A stretch of DNA of 36,841 nt, taken from assembly GCA_025056555.1 (NCBI GenBank), contig JANWVZ010000018.1, positions 1 to 36,841 of the forward strand. Direction: 5' to 3'. Every line of letters begins with the position of its first letter. Position 1 is the first letter of the stretch. Below are positions 9,267 through 16,502 of this stretch, piece by piece. Below the pieces are notes generated by a model. The model made no database searches. It was not told where the DNA came from and saw only the letters and a program-made list of their open reading frames with translations. The stretch comes from Gemmatales bacterium (GTDB lineage: Bacteria > Planctomycetota > Planctomycetia > Gemmatales > HRBIN36). Made by a program: the position numbers and the translations under genes.

Positions 9267-10241
9267 TTAGGAGTTGGCCGAAACCTCGGTGCGGCCGGCC
9301 CCCACTGCCGATGGAGCCGTCGCGGCTGTGCGCTCTGTGCGAGGCAAATACCGACGTCCCTGATGCACCTGGCTCTCCTTAACTATCCGCAGGAACAATT
9401 CTTCCAGCGTAGTCGTCGGGTGCTGGACAGTGTCCAGCTCACCGCCATGCCGGCGAATCACTTCCTCCAAATCGTGCCTAAACTCTTGCGTCAGGGGCAC
9501 CCGCCGCGCCCGCATTTCCACCACGTCTGCAATTTCCAGCAATTCATCCACCCGCCCCAGTTCTTTCAGCTCCCCTTCGTACAGAATGGCGATGCGATCG
9601 CAAACATCCTGCACGTCGTCCAGGCGGTGGCTGCACATGATTACCGTCTTGCCTTGAGCTTTCAGTTCCAGGATCAGGTCTTTCATCCACCGCGTACCAA
9701 TCGGGTCCAGGCCTGAGGTCGGCTCATCCAGGATCACCAGTTCGGGGTCGTTGATCAGCGCTTGGGCTAAACCGATGCGCTGCCGCATACCTTTGGAATA
9801 CTCGCGTAAGGGGCGCTTCTTATCGCGACTCAGGCCCACTTTTTCGATCAGCTCCTCCGCACGTTTTTTTCTTATTTCCGGACTCATATTGAACAGCCGT
9901 CCGTAAAAGTCCAACGTTTCCTCAGCGTTGAGAAAACGGTACAAATACGACTCCTCCGGCAGGTAACCGATCCGCTCGTTCTTGGCCACGTCAGTTCCTG
10001 GCCGACCGAACACCAGGGCTTCCCCCTCCGTCGGGAACAACAACCCCAGCAGCAACTTGATCGTGGTGGTCTTGCCTGAACCATTCGGTCCCAACAAGCC
10101 GAAGACCTCCCCACGATAAATCTGCAAATTGAGCGCACGCAGGGCCTCTTTCTTCTTGCGGCCCCAGAAATCCAAATACACCTTACTCAAGTTCCGCGTT
10201 TCGACGATGACCTCGCCATTGACCAAGTTGTTCGTGGACAT
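9267..10241 (-). CDS. ABC transporter ATP-binding protein (ABC-2 export type)
   Basis: A 324-aa ATPase that powers the permease encoded just downstream. It contains Walker A (GPNGSGKTT, residues 51-59), the signature motif [11 protein letters not shown], Walker B with the catalytic glutamate ([13 protein letters not shown]) and the switch histidine in MCSHRLDD. The domain order and a C-terminal extension of about 100 residues fit the CcmA/DRA family of exporters. It is the first gene of the 10241-5157 operon, so the promoter should be in the 416 bp upstream. No other function is likely. Confidence 0.95.
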   Translation of the reverse strand: MSTNNLVNGEVIVETRNLSKVYLDFWGRKKKEALRALNLQIYRGEVFGLLGPNGSGKTTTIKLLLGLLFPTEGEALVFGRPGTDVAKNERIGYLPEESYLYRFLNAEETLDFYGRLFNMSPEIRKKRAEELIEKVGLSRDKKRPLREYSKGMRQRIGLAQALINDPELVILDEPTSGLDPIGTRWMKDLILELKAQGKTVIMCSHRLDDVQDVCDRIAILYEGELKELGRVDELLEIADVVEMRARRVPLTQEFRHDLEEVIRRHGGELDTVQHPTTTLEELFLRIVKESQVHQGRRYLPRTERTAATAPSAVGAGRTEVSANS

Positions 10242-10657
10242 GCTGGCTCCCGAATCTGGATGAAACTTAAGGACGATTCTTCCGATCCTGACCTCGCTAG
10301 TGGCAGCGGGTCAGCATCTATCCGTATTGGAAGAAGTTTCAAAGGATATTACGAATTTCCGACCCTAATCGGTTTGTCCCGAAAGGAGTTGGTTCCTCTG
10401 AGCCTCTCTCTGAATCGAATGGGCCTCCTGCAGAACGGCTGGGCCATCCTACGAAATAATTATTGCTCCTCTCCAGAAGGGCAAGGGGTCAACCAGAAAC
10501 CACACCTCAGTACCTCAAACAAGATTACCTTCATTGGGCAATACTCAAGGTCCGAACGGAGGAACACCGGATGTGCGATGAGGCCAAGCAACAGCAACGG
10601 CCGGCCAAACTATTTTTTTTCAGGGCGAATATATCCGATGCAAACCCTGTGGATCGC
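10242..10657. other. Intergenic region between the cas operon end and the ABC operon
   Basis: Both flanking operons run on the minus strand. The stretch should hold the end of the cas transcript and the promoter of the ABC operon. No CRISPR repeat, tRNA or clear intrinsic terminator was seen. An eight-base T-run (A-run on the transcribed strand) lies near 10612-10620 without a convincing stem. A plus-strand open frame through here has no family resemblance and runs into the cas gene, so it is not called. Confidence 0.5.
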
Positions 10658-11041
10658 TCACCTGCGTCCGCCGCCGCGAGGTGGTGATTGCTGGGGCGAC
10701 TTCGATGGTGGTGCCTTCTGTTCCTTTTGCTTCCTTTCAAATTCAAGGATTTTTAAACATCGGCCCGCATAACCAAACAGTTCTTCCAACTCATCGGGCG
10801 GCAATTTCTTGAGCTGCGATGCATATTGCTTTCCGATAACCGAGGCGATGGTCTGCGCCGACCGTTTCGGGTCCGGCCGAAGCCAAATGGAGTTACCCAA
10901 GCTCTGTGCCAGCTGCACGGCGCGTTCCAGTTTACCCGTCTGGGCAAAATAATTGACCCATTTCTGCCATTCGTTTCTGGATACGTCTATCAAGCTCTTC
11001 GCAATCTTTTCCGCCAAGGTTACTTTTTCATCGGGAGTCAT
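10658..11041 (-). CDS. Small helical protein of unknown function, last gene of the type III-D operon
   Basis: A 127-aa protein I do not recognise. It is predicted all-helical by eye (regions around EKIAKSLIDVSRNEWQKWVN and LPPDELEELFGYAG) and ends in a flexible basic Pro/Ser/Gly/Arg tail of about 25 residues, which could bind nucleic acid. The start at 11041 is chosen because its ATG overlaps the upstream stop as TGATG, the usual sign of translational coupling. An in-frame GTG seven codons earlier is less likely. Its place in the effector operon suggests a role in the complex, perhaps a second Cas11-like small subunit or an ancillary protein. This is inference from context, size and helical character only. 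Confidence 0.75.
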   Translation of the reverse strand: MTPDEKVTLAEKIAKSLIDVSRNEWQKWVNYFAQTGKLERAVQLAQSLGNSIWLRPDPKRSAQTIASVIGKQYASQLKKLPPDELEELFGYAGRCLKILEFERKQKEQKAPPSKSPQQSPPRGGGRR

Positions 11042-12027
11042 CAGTACAGTCCCCTGGGACAAGCTATACCTTTCTTGAGTTCGTTACACAGGGTTTCCCA
11101 CGCGTTCTTATCGAAGAGATCGCTCGCCTTGCACTGTTGGATACATCGTCCGAGATACTCAAGTAGTTGCTGCCCGGAAAGCTCCGAGCGGCCCAGTTGC
11201 ATTCTGCCCCGTTCCAAGCTCCAAAGCTTGAGGCTGGGGGCCAGGAAGCGGATCATCCCGAAACAGCGTGGCTTAGCCCCTCCAACCTTCGGATATAGCC
11301 AATTGACCAGCTTGCCTTGTGCATCAACATCCCAACCCAGGCCACAACAAACCAAGCCCAGTTCCTCAGGACGAACGTTCTCAAAGAAGACAGTTGTCCT
11401 AAAATTGGTGCCTCGAGGCACTGCTTCGACAAAGCGATGGTTTCTCTCAGGCCGAAGATTACCGAGAGACTGGAATTGCTGGCCCGAGTAAAACTTACGA
11501 CCACGCGTCAACCGCGGAGGCCAAAGCTCGTTAATCTTGACGATTTGTGTCTTTACCTCCTGCTCCGGCAAGGCATCAGCGAAATGAACCCGCCCGCGCC
11601 AACCCGTTCGGCCGAACAAGTTACAGCTGACGCACACTTGCTGGTCGTTTTCTCCACAGCGCTGATGGGACGGCTGCACATACTCCCTGCTCCCCGCCTG
11701 GGATATACACGAATTGCTCATCGCCTCGACCAGCGCGCGAATCGCTCCTTTCAGGCTGGTTCCCGGCACACACAGCTGACCATGGCGACGATAGAAAGTG
11801 TACCAGACTTCCGGCTCATCCTGTCGCGCACCGGGCTTAAAGTCATATGCCCCCGAACCGACATATAAGTAGGCCGACTCCACCGAAAAAGACACATCCA
11901 ACCGCCCAGTCAGCTGCCGAAACACCTCCAAGCCCGTCGGTGCGGATTTGCGCGGTTTTCCGGATACAGGTATCCACACAAAAGGTTTCGGACTACTGGC
12001 TTGACGGCGGGACGACGGCTGGCTCAT
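11041..12027 (-). CDS. Cas7-group RAMP protein (Csm3/Csm5-like) of the type III-D complex
   Basis: A 328-aa RAMP-fold subunit. The RAMP signature VPGTSLKG sits at residues 87-94, after an N-terminal extension of about 40 residues not seen in the other paralogs. Zinc-ligand cysteines lie at 107, 124, 132 and 135 (CVSCNLFG). The glycine-rich loop near the C-terminus is changed to KVGGAKPRCFG. The Asp that cuts target RNA in Csm3 is not obvious at the expected place; Asp62 or Asp70 are the nearest candidates. The long N-terminus, altered loop and operon position suggest a terminal, Csm5-like capping subunit rather than a backbone copy. It overlaps the previous gene by 4 nt and the next by 1 nt. 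Confidence 0.85.
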   Translation of the reverse strand: MSQPSSRRQASSPKPFVWIPVSGKPRKSAPTGLEVFRQLTGRLDVSFSVESAYLYVGSGAYDFKPGARQDEPEVWYTFYRRHGQLCVPGTSLKGAIRALVEAMSNSCISQAGSREYVQPSHQRCGENDQQVCVSCNLFGRTGWRGRVHFADALPEQEVKTQIVKINELWPPRLTRGRKFYSGQQFQSLGNLRPERNHRFVEAVPRGTNFRTTVFFENVRPEELGLVCCGLGWDVDAQGKLVNWLYPKVGGAKPRCFGMIRFLAPSLKLWSLERGRMQLGRSELSGQQLLEYLGRCIQQCKASDLFDKNAWETLCNELKKGIACPRGLY

Positions 12028-12509
12028 GATTTCCCCTCCAGAGGCAGGATTTTCCTCGGACTGACAAAGGTGGCTATTCCATCCCGATAAAACACCTGGC
12101 TGGCTAAGTGGGCTTTAGGAGCTTGTACCACGGGGTACTCTCGAAACTGTGGCATGTAGCGCCGGTCGTGCACGTCGAGCAACGTAGGAATAGATTGGGG
12201 GTCGTTGGGCGGGTGCAGTGGTTCGCGCGTCCAATCGCCGTTGACCCGTTCCAGTTCTGCCAGGCTTTGTTCTGTGTCGCTCAACAGCAGGACGGCAATG
12301 TAATCACCCGTGTGGCACCATCGTATCTCCAGTTGGTCATTGAACGCCGTTCCATTTTCGCGTAATTCTCGGCTGAAATCGCAATGGGCCAGGTCCCACG
12401 TCAGATACACGTGCGGACTGAGCCTTTCCAGCAGCGCTTGCAGTTGCTCTAAGTGGAAGCGGCCCCGATAGACAAATGCCTGCTGGCGTTGCTGAACCAT
12501 TCCGCTCAC
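12024..12509 (-). CDS. csx19: Csx19-like subunit of type III-D CRISPR-Cas (probable)
   Basis: A 161-aa soluble protein between two Cas7 genes. Its pattern of short beta-strands, with LEIRWCHTGDYIAVLLLSD in the middle, resembles the TIGR03984/Csx19 family, an accessory subunit known from type III-D and III-Dv loci. GTG at 12509 is preferred. It has GGAGGGG just upstream and overlaps the preceding stop as GTGA, whereas the ATG at 12500 is too far from that site. The downstream overlap with the next gene is 4 nt. In the studied III-Dv complex Csx19 is a structural subunit. The assignment here is from size, style and context and needs a profile search. Confidence 0.55.
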   Translation of the reverse strand: MSGMVQQRQQAFVYRGRFHLEQLQALLERLSPHVYLTWDLAHCDFSRELRENGTAFNDQLEIRWCHTGDYIAVLLLSDTEQSLAELERVNGDWTREPLHPPNDPQSIPTLLDVHDRRYMPQFREYPVVQAPKAHLASQVFYRDGIATFVSPRKILPLEGKS

Positions 12510-13423
12510 GCTTTCCCCTCCAGGAGTTGGTTCAGACTGGCAATGCTCGCTTTTTCTATCTCCGACCATTGCTGAGCCTGATAAGTGCGCTGGAGCAATA
12601 CCGCGACATCGTGCACTTGCGTCGGCTGTGGCACATTCATGAGCTTATCGGAGGCAGACACCCCATATTCACGCCGATTCTGATCATCCAGAAACATGCC
12701 CACACCCCACAACTCGCTTTGCGGGATACCGGTTTTTTTCGCCAGTGCAAACGTCGCCTGCTGAACTTGCATGGCCACTTGACCCAGACCCCGATTCTTA
12801 CCAAAGCCAATCTTGACGATGCCGTCGTTGATGGCCTGTAAGGTCAGTGCTAATAGTCCCAAGTGCCAGACCTCAAAATTTTCCAAGACCAATGCCCCCT
12901 GAAACTGTCCCGCGACCAGGACTTCCATGTCAAAAGGCCCCACGGCCACGGCATGGCTCAGGCGTGAGATGGCTACGCCGTAACGCGTTTCCGTCTTTGT
13001 CGGTCCGTTGGGATACATATCGGTAAAAGACAGGCGTCCGCGAAGTCGTGTGTTACCATAGATTTTGCAGGCGCGACACGACTGCCGGTATATCTGAGCG
13101 GCGACGTTTTCCTTCGTGTTGTTTTCCGACTTTGCGTCTACCCGCTCCAGTTTTCGGCCGCAATAGCTCTCCAGGTTTGGGAATGGCTCGCAGGCAAACT
13201 GAGGGTCTGCCGTGCGCAGTACCTTCTCACTGAAGCTGCGGAAAACCCCTTTCAGCGAGGAACCGGGAATAAAGACGCTTTCGCCGTTGGCCGTGAACGT
13301 GCGAACGAACTGCATGTCCGGCAACGCCGGGTTAAGGGAGATGCCGCCGGACTTAATCAGGATCGGCGACACTGGCCGCAAGGTGAAGGTCAATTTCAAG
13401 GAGTTCCAAAGCCGTTTGTGCAT
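12506..13423 (-). CDS. csm3: Cas7 (Csm3-like) RAMP subunit with candidate target-RNA-cutting Asp36
   Basis: A 305-aa Csm3-family protein. The RAMP signature IPGSSLKG is at residues 52-59. Asp36, in LPDMQFVRT about 16 residues before it, matches the place of the catalytic aspartate that cleaves target RNA at 6-nt steps in Csm3. Zinc-ligand cysteines are at 78, 88, 116 and 119 (SCRACKIYG), and the C-terminal glycine-rich loop GKNRGLG is intact. It is separated from the preceding cas7 by 16 bp, the only non-overlapping junction in the operon, and overlaps the Csx19-like gene by 4 nt. A tail of about 90 residues after the RAMP core has no recognised domain. Confidence 0.92.
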   Translation of the reverse strand: MHKRLWNSLKLTFTLRPVSPILIKSGGISLNPALPDMQFVRTFTANGESVFIPGSSLKGVFRSFSEKVLRTADPQFACEPFPNLESYCGRKLERVDAKSENNTKENVAAQIYRQSCRACKIYGNTRLRGRLSFTDMYPNGPTKTETRYGVAISRLSHAVAVGPFDMEVLVAGQFQGALVLENFEVWHLGLLALTLQAINDGIVKIGFGKNRGLGQVAMQVQQATFALAKKTGIPQSELWGVGMFLDDQNRREYGVSASDKLMNVPQPTQVHDVAVLLQRTYQAQQWSEIEKASIASLNQLLEGKA

Positions 13424-13439
13424 GGTAACTTTCCCCCTG

Positions 13440-14249
13440 TTACGATAAGTGAGCCAGTAAGGCCTGACGAAAGCGTTCCGCAGCCGTGGGCGGCGGTATT
13501 TGTCCCCCTAGATATTGCAGCAGGTCTTGGGCCTGGATGCCCTGGACTTGCAAACGGACTAACTCCATCCAGCCCAGTCCGCGGGTCGTCTTGCCGCCTA
13601 ACGCCAGGTGCCCGTTTCCCAGGGCCTCTAAGGCGACTAACACCAACCCGACTTCCCAGTCGTCCACATTTTCAAGAACGAGGTTCAGGTCAAATTCCGC
13701 ACCGGCTGGCACGGTTTCGAAATCGAACTTGATACCCGTCCGCGCCGTTCCCAGATCACGGTCAATACCTACCCCATCGCGGACCTCGGTAAGCCGAACT
13801 AAACTTTCCGCATTCCGCAACACGGCATCCTGGAACGACACTCGCGACGCCAGCCATTGGGAGCCATAAAGTCGGCATACGGTACAGGATTTCTCCCATA
13901 ACTTTTCGGTGAATGTTCTTTCGTCGGCTGCTTTTTCGCTGATTTGCTCTTTGATTTTGGGGGTTACACAGCGCTGGTCTTCGTCCAGAGGATCGCACGC
14001 CGAAACCACTTGGCCATTAATGCGCTTCCCAAGTTGCTCCAAAGTACGCACCAAACGTTCGGTGAAGGCGCGCAGTACTCCCTTGAGGGAAGAACCGGGA
14101 ATGAAGGGAACCCCCTCCGGGGTCTTGATGACCGGCAAATCCGAACCAGTGGGCATGAGGGAAGCCCGGCTGCCTATGGATAACGCCGTGCGGGCGCGCA
14201 GCGCTCCGGTAACAAAATAGCGGTTCTCGAAATGGAAAAAGCTCTTCAT
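13440..14249 (-). CDS. csm3: Cas7 (Csm3-like) RAMP subunit with candidate target-RNA-cutting Asp37
   Basis: A 269-aa Csm3-family backbone protein. The signature IPGSSLKG lies at residues 50-57, with Asp37 in the TGSDLPVIK stretch at the expected catalytic position. Cysteines 85, 94, 122 and 125 (SCTVCRLYG) form the family's zinc site. The loop GGKTTRGLG near the C-terminus matches the Csm3 crRNA-binding loop. It is the paralog closest to standard Csm3 in length and motif spacing. The start ATG overlaps the csm2 stop by 4 nt. In the assembled complex it should bind crRNA along the backbone and cut bound target RNA. Confidence 0.93.
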   Translation of the reverse strand: MKSFFHFENRYFVTGALRARTALSIGSRASLMPTGSDLPVIKTPEGVPFIPGSSLKGVLRAFTERLVRTLEQLGKRINGQVVSACDPLDEDQRCVTPKIKEQISEKAADERTFTEKLWEKSCTVCRLYGSQWLASRVSFQDAVLRNAESLVRLTEVRDGVGIDRDLGTARTGIKFDFETVPAGAEFDLNLVLENVDDWEVGLVLVALEALGNGHLALGGKTTRGLGWMELVRLQVQGIQAQDLLQYLGGQIPPPTAAERFRQALLAHLS

Positions 14250-14650
14250 CCCTGCCTCCCTCCTTTCTTGACAGTGACAAACTTGCGGGTTAGGAAGCCG
14301 AAGTAGTACCGCGTCATCTCCCCACGCGCCTTAGCCACTTGCCCTGGATCAGTAATCTGATGCTCGCGGCACAACGTCTCGGCCTTATTCTTGATCTGAT
14401 CCAAATCCGTCAACAATCGCTGGGCAAACTGCGGAAACAACTCTTCGCGTCCCATCTGATAGCCGATATAGTTCTTGATGACCGCTAAGGAATCGGTGGC
14501 CGCAGCCAGGTTCTGCAGGTTGCGCAATTGCGATTCTTCCAAATCCCTGCGCCCCGCCGCGTTGGTCTGCTCGATACATTTTTCTGCCAGTTCGACGAGG
14601 TAATCCAAGTTTTCTTCGACCAGTTTGAGGACGTTCTTCGTGGCAGTCAT
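14246..14650 (-). CDS. csm2: Csm2 / Cas11 small subunit
   Basis: A 134-aa all-helical protein. The stretch SQLRNLQNLAAATDSLAVIKN followed closely by YQMGRE matches the Csm2 pattern, in which a Gln-x-Arg helix is followed by a conserved Tyr-x-x-Gly-Arg. A C-terminal helix with RYYFGFLTRKFV follows, again as in Csm2. In type III complexes several copies of this subunit line the inner belly and contact the target RNA. It is flanked by csx10 and a cas7 with 4-nt ATGA overlaps on both sides, the order typical of subtype III-D. Confidence 0.82.
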   Translation of the reverse strand: MTATKNVLKLVEENLDYLVELAEKCIEQTNAAGRRDLEESQLRNLQNLAAATDSLAVIKNYIGYQMGREELFPQFAQRLLTDLDQIKNKAETLCREHQITDPGQVAKARGEMTRYYFGFLTRKFVTVKKGGRQG

Positions 14651-15858
14651 ACAGGCTTGACCTCCTCATGAAAGGGATGGCAAATCAGGATCTCGCCCAA
14701 ACCCTCGTCAGTTCTGCGTCCAATGCCGCGACGTTCCAGTTCTTCCAACCAGGGGACTATAGATGTCGCTGGAAGGTCCATCCGAAAGACGTAGGTGCTC
14801 GCAGCCGCTACTGCCAAGGCGGTGGGTTTGGGCAGTCCCCAGGCCGTGGAAAAGCCTCCGAGGAACACTCCCTGAACCGCCCACCAGATGGGTTGCACCG
14901 GAGCCCCCTGATACTCCAATGTTGCCACCAGCGTGGGAATGTCTTCCGGATCCGTGAGCACCGCTGGAGATAACAGGTCGAGACTGAAATAAGTCCCCGG
15001 AGGTTGGGCGGGCAGAATACTGCCGCATTGCTGCGCTAAGTCCGCCAGTTCCTGCCAAATCTGGGCCAGTTTGCTGTTGAAATCCAGGACGCGCTGAGCG
15101 AGCGGCTTGAGAGTTATCTGAACAGGCTCGCACCGTACTCGTCCAAAACCGCGCGTGGTCAAGCCTCCCACTCCGACTTCGTTGAGAGCGCGACATAAAT
15201 CATCCACACGTTGCGAATCACTAGCCCATACCCGACCGACAAAGTACAGTTGTTCCTGTCCGTCGCCAATCTTGGGAGGAATGGACACGACCCGATAAAG
15301 CTGGGCTTCCTGCGCCGCCCGTCGGTACCGACTCAGGGATACTTTGGTTTGCAGAATCTCTCCAGGTTTAATTTCACGATAAGCAGAACCAGCGCGGATA
15401 TAGTAGCCCTTGGCTCGCTCCATTCTCTGATAGCACTTTTCGCCGGGAGACTTCTGCTCGGAACAGCGAAGCAGGAACGGTACCGGGAACCGACCGCCCA
15501 AACGGACTAATTCGCTGTAAGCAACCGCTGCCAATAAGGAATCGCGGATTCCGTGGCTCTGCAAGGTAGCATCGGTGCCCTTGAAACCGGGATGGAGTTT
15601 ACATTTTACTGCCGTCGCAGGGAGCGGCAGGCTGTAAGCCTGGGGGTCGGTAGTGGGGAAAAAACTTCCGATGCGTAAACCTGCAACGGCACGGCGAATT
15701 TCCGACGCTCGGCCGTGCGACTTCATCCATTCGGCAAAAGCACCGCGCAGAACACTACCAGGCAGACAGTCCTGGGTATCTAAGTACCCGCCTCCTATCT
15801 TGATACCGCCCGATCGAATCGGTTGTTCCAGAGTTAGGCGTAAATAGCTGTGCATCAT
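14647..15858 (-). CDS. csx10: Csx10, the Cas5-group RAMP protein that marks subtype III-D
   Basis: A 403-aa RAMP protein. It opens with a beta-strand and a glycine-rich segment (RSGGIKIGGGYLDTQD), then the signature LPGSVLRGA (residues 32-40). The RIGSFFPTTDPQAYSLPLPATA stretch, the CSEQ...C pair (C-x10-C) and the loop GVGGLTTRGFGRV follow, all characteristic of Csx10. In subtype III-D this protein takes the Cas5/Csm4 role and holds the 5' handle of the crRNA next to Cas10. ATG at 15858 is chosen because it overlaps the upstream stop as ATGA; the longer open frame to 15939 lies inside the neighbouring gene. A second ATG follows immediately at 15855. The C-terminal half (after about residue 300) looks like a second ferredoxin-like domain. 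Confidence 0.9.
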   Translation of the reverse strand: MMHSYLRLTLEQPIRSGGIKIGGGYLDTQDCLPGSVLRGAFAEWMKSHGRASEIRRAVAGLRIGSFFPTTDPQAYSLPLPATAVKCKLHPGFKGTDATLQSHGIRDSLLAAVAYSELVRLGGRFPVPFLLRCSEQKSPGEKCYQRMERAKGYYIRAGSAYREIKPGEILQTKVSLSRYRRAAQEAQLYRVVSIPPKIGDGQEQLYFVGRVWASDSQRVDDLCRALNEVGVGGLTTRGFGRVRCEPVQITLKPLAQRVLDFNSKLAQIWQELADLAQQCGSILPAQPPGTYFSLDLLSPAVLTDPEDIPTLVATLEYQGAPVQPIWWAVQGVFLGGFSTAWGLPKPTALAVAAASTYVFRMDLPATSIVPWLEELERRGIGRRTDEGLGEILICHPFHEEVKPV

Positions 15859-16502
15859 GCCGAAGTTCCCTGCAAAGCCCGGATCATGGTCGGGAGATAA
15901 GCGAGGAGATCCTGGATAGCCAGAATCTGGCCGTCGCAATTCGCCTGAAACTGGTCTAAGCAGACCCAGCCCAGGCCTCGAGAACGCGCTGCGCCTAAGG
16001 CAAAACCCATTCGTGCCGCTACGTAAATCAGGGCAGCCGCCTGGCGCGCCCGCTCCACGTCAGGGAGGATACCGTCCAGCTGACAGGAAAATCCCGATGC
16101 CCAGGCGAGTTCCGTGGAAAAGAGGCGTTCCTCGAAACTGGCACGGCGAAAACGGCTCAAGGAGACGTTCATCCGCACGTCCCGCACGCCATCCCGCAGC
16201 ACGGCATCGCTGAACCTTAGCACGGCCCGGTGCTGCGGCGCGCCAAACAGTTGACACACCAGACAGTGCCCGCACATCAGATTGGCCTTCGACCCATCGC
16301 AAACCTGCACCCCCCAGCCGCGCAAATGCCGCTCACTCGATTCCCGCAGCCAGCCCTTGATCGTCGTCGCGGGGATGAGCGGATATTGCGCCTGTGCATC
16401 CAGCAACAGCGCCTTATCTATGTAAAGTTCTGCCCGTTCTCCTGTGATATGCACAGGCGACTTGAGTTGAAAAGTAAGCTGAATTTCCAGCTTATGTGCC
16501 AT
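15855..16502 (-). CDS. csm3: Short Cas7 (Csm3-like) RAMP subunit
   Basis: A 215-aa Csm3-family protein, the shortest of the four paralogs. The signature is the variant IPATTIKGW (residues 43-51) rather than IPGSSLKG. Asp29 in the YIDKALLLD stretch is a candidate catalytic residue, 14 positions before it; Asp35 is an alternative. The zinc site is the dense C68, C77, C80, C83 (CGHCLVCQLFG). The loop GAARSRGLGW is present. The gene overlaps the end of cas10 by 11 nt and the start of csx10 by 4 nt. As the first cas7 after cas10 it may occupy the position next to Csx10 in the complex; this is inference. Confidence 0.9.
   Translation of the reverse strand: MAHKLEIQLTFQLKSPVHITGERAELYIDKALLLDAQAQYPLIPATTIKGWLRESSERHLRGWGVQVCDGSKANLMCGHCLVCQLFGAPQHRAVLRFSDAVLRDGVRDVRMNVSLSRFRRASFEERLFSTELAWASGFSCQLDGILPDVERARQAAALIYVAARMGFALGAARSRGLGWVCLDQFQANCDGQILAIQDLLAYLPTMIRALQGTSA

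Noticed and set aside
10260-10772. Plus-strand open frame of 170 codons between the ABC and cas operons
   Set aside because: No family resemblance, no good ribosome binding site, and it overlaps the supported small cas-operon gene on the other strand.
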